Of a stretch of 64,000 nucleotides of DNA, positions 62,091 through 64,000 are shown piece by piece; the first letter of the stretch is position 1, and the number at the start of each line of letters is the position of its first letter. A model generated the notes under the pieces. It made no database searches, was not told the DNA's origin, and was given only the letters and a program-made list of their open reading frames with translations. The DNA comes from Hymenolepis diminuta. Taxonomy: Eukaryota > Platyhelminthes > Cestoda > Cyclophyllidea > Hymenolepididae. The position numbers were made by a program, and so were the translations under genes. The DNA lies in contig CAADRB010000033.1 of the NCBI GenBank assembly GCA_900708905.1, positions 1,516,072 through 1,580,071 on the forward strand, written 5' to 3'.

Positions 62091-62410
62091 TTTGCAGCTA
62101 TATAGAACCGATTATAGGCATGCAGAGAACGATTAACTATTACTGGTCAAGAGAGCAAGTAAGTGTATTATGAAACGGTTGTGACGGCGTCATCTGTAAT
62201 TATGCATGAGAGAGAGTCGGGGGCAAAGAGAACGAGAACGCTTTATGCTCTCTCTATGTACGCATCACCAATCCGTCGTTGCGAACGCCCATATTGCCAG
62301 TTCTCACTCTCGCTCTCTCACCTACTCACTCACCAACTCTTGCCATTTTGCTCACGGCTTTTTCGGGGGTTTTAGTGTCATCGATTGGCGCATTCTAGCC
62401 AATCAGACAA
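62091..62410 (-). promoter_or_regulatory. Putative RapGEF promoter region
   Basis: Sequence upstream of the RapGEF ATG is locally less AT-rich, with GAGA/CTCT-rich tracts (62206-62325) and two opposed CCAAT boxes: ATTGG at 62384-62388 and CCAAT at 62399-62403. These lie about 300 bases from the start codon. Promoter role is inferred from position and composition. Confidence 0.4.
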
Positions 62411-63814
62411 GAGTCACCCCTTTCAAATACTGGGAGGAAAAATCAATATCTCTGAAATGAGGGATTTCAAGTGACAATCTTAAGTTAACTATTTTGTAGC
62501 AAGTGCAACATTTTCCTAATTATTTGTCATTATAGAATTGAAAATTTTACATCTTTAAACCTATTTTACTAATATAAATAACTGATATAAGAGCTTGATG
62601 TAATTTGGAAGGAAGGACTGGGAGTAGCTCAGATTAAGCTTTTATTAGTAACCTACGCTGTGCAAATACAGTAAATATTTCTATAAAAATGGAACTTTCC
62701 CTTCATTCAAGTGATTAACCATAAACGGAAGTATAAATTATAAAACTTTGTAGTTTATTTGTCTGGCATAAACATAATTTGCAAACACTTAATCTTATAA
62801 ATTATAATCACATTAATGCAAAGTTATAACTAATAATACATTTTATTTAACAGAAAAATCATAAAATTTAACAAAATAATTAAATTTATCTAAAGATTCT
62901 CATTATTACAATATAAATTAATAAAACCACTTTATAATAAACAGTAAATGGTGCAAAAAAGAATATTTAAAATTGAAAAATTTTTCTATATATGTTCTCG
63001 TCAAATAACAATAAATGAAAAAAAACAACGAACAAATACAACATTCCTATTTACAAGGATAAATATTTAAAGTGCTCAGGAAATTTTAATCTATTAATAA
63101 TTGCTTTTAAAATTTTTGTTCAAATATTACTTGGGGAACAAAGAAGCTCAAGTACTTTTGTTGACGTCCATGGGGGCAGAAAAAATATCAAAAACAAAAT
63201 AAAACCAAATTAAATTTTGTGAAATTAACTTATCCTCACAAGGGAGCATTGTTGAGAGTAAATCGTGCTGATAGAGGTGCTATCACAGAGTCAAAATTTT
63301 GAGTTCCAACCGCTGCTCCTAGCATACGTGTTATAAAAAGCTTATCAAGGCCGCAAATGTAGTTGTCGTCGTCTCCATTCCACCAAAGAAAGTACTTTTT
63401 ATTAATTAGACCGAGAGTGTACTTTATAAATGTATAATGCTATTGTATGTGTATGCGTAGGAGTATTAGCAGACTGTGGTATGAGAATTGGGAATACTTA
63501 ATCTACGCGCCTTCATATTCAATTGAAAAGGGATGGGTTCAGTTTAAATATTCCTCTTTGCCGAATAAGTTTGATAGTACTTACGACAGATATTCGATGA
63601 TAAACATAAATATTTTGCACTCAGAAATCATGGGAAAATATTGCAGCATGTCTTAATTGCTGCTCATTCAGATTTTGAATCAGTCCATTGAGTTGTCAAA
63701 CAGAAACCGTTTAATCGTAAGCCTAACTTACGTCCAATCTACTTAGCTGTGATCCCCTATTTTGTGTATTTAACCCAGACCTCATTAGGATTTACGATGT
63801 TAAAATTAGTGACA
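62411..63814. other. Intergenic, nothing recognised
   Basis: Strongly AT-rich in 62480-63080. The ORF at 63447-63656 has no recognised motif. Confidence 0.45.
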
Positions 63815-64000
63815 GAGACGTGCAGTTGTTAATATGATCGACTACTCAACTAGAGGTCAAGAGTTCAATGCCCATCAGAGCAAACCCTTGAGAATAGGTT
63901 TAATCGTGTTAATAGAGGCGATCAGAGAATTCGAGGATCTCCCTAGGGAGGCTTCATGATGTTACCCCTCTGCCTTCCATAGCAGATGTGAAAGTCATAA
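63815..64000 (+). repeat. tRNA-derived SINE-like copy, cut by window edge
   Basis: B-box-like GAGTTCAATGCCC (63861-63873) in a tRNA-like head is followed by GAGGATCTCCCTAGGGAGGCTTCATGATG. This matches the body order of the copy at 21205 (GAGGCTCCATCATG). It continues beyond the window. Confidence 0.55.

Noticed and set aside
1..64000. CRISPR arrays, bacterial operons or rRNA/tRNA genes
   Set aside because: No regular spacer-repeat array, Shine-Dalgarno-led gene chain or complete cloverleaf was recognised; tRNA-like heads belong to the SINE-like copies.

Overview
The window looks like nuclear DNA of a parasitic flatworm (trematode, cestode or related neodermatan). This is inferred from visible AT-richness, protein-coding genes split by a mixture of kilobase-scale introns and micro-introns of 34-41 nt, flatworm-like LTR retrotransposon debris, a decayed mariner and a tRNA-derived SINE-like family. 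No species is named with confidence. One assembly gap (N run) lies at 13601-13923.

Four multi-exon or compact gene units can be reconstructed from splice signals with consistent reading phase. (1) A 4-exon minus-strand gene, 29699 to 6459, encodes 426 aa and resembles the PAAT/C10orf88 family; its introns reach 13.3 kb. (2) A 6-exon minus-strand gene, 43734 to 42128, encodes a 404-aa BTB-domain protein with three micro-introns. (3) A plus-strand pair of closely spaced ORFs, 44971-45429 (two-TM membrane protein, unrecognised) and 45447-45671 (a clear RAMAC/RNMT-activating mini-protein homologue), looks like a two-gene operon. (4) An 8-exon minus-strand gene, 62090 to 45961, encodes a 659-aa C3G/RAPGEF1-like exchange factor (REM plus CDC25 domains with a serine-rich linker). 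A coiled-coil exon on the plus strand at 53271-53525 may mark a further small gene nested in intron 3 of the RapGEF gene.

Between the PAAT-like and BTB genes sit a decayed mariner (about 38052-39116) and an internally deleted LTR retrotransposon (39661-42114, minus strand) that keeps both LTRs, gag, a protease trace and an integrase trace but has lost reverse transcriptase. Its 5' LTR starts only 13 nt downstream of the BTB stop codon and in the same orientation. A second LTR-like sequence with a tRNA-type primer site lies at about 23160-23545, with a shorter related piece at about 20190-20340. SINE-like copies with recognisable A and B box motifs occur on both strands at 1460-1610, 3760-3915, 21205-21420, 54750-54960, 55820-55950 and 63815-64000.

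The layout from left to right is: 3' flank of the PAAT-like gene with SINE debris; the PAAT-like gene; a gene-poor stretch to 38 kb; mariner; LTR element; BTB gene; divergent spacer; the RAMAC operon; the RapGEF gene, whose 3' end converges on RAMAC; and the RapGEF promoter region near 62.1-62.4 kb. The genes do not form one pathway; they are ordinary neighbouring eukaryotic loci. The least ordinary items are the RAMAC dicistron, the BTB protein's C-terminal architecture, the C3G-like protein lacking an obvious proline-rich adaptor-binding region, and the SINE-like family.
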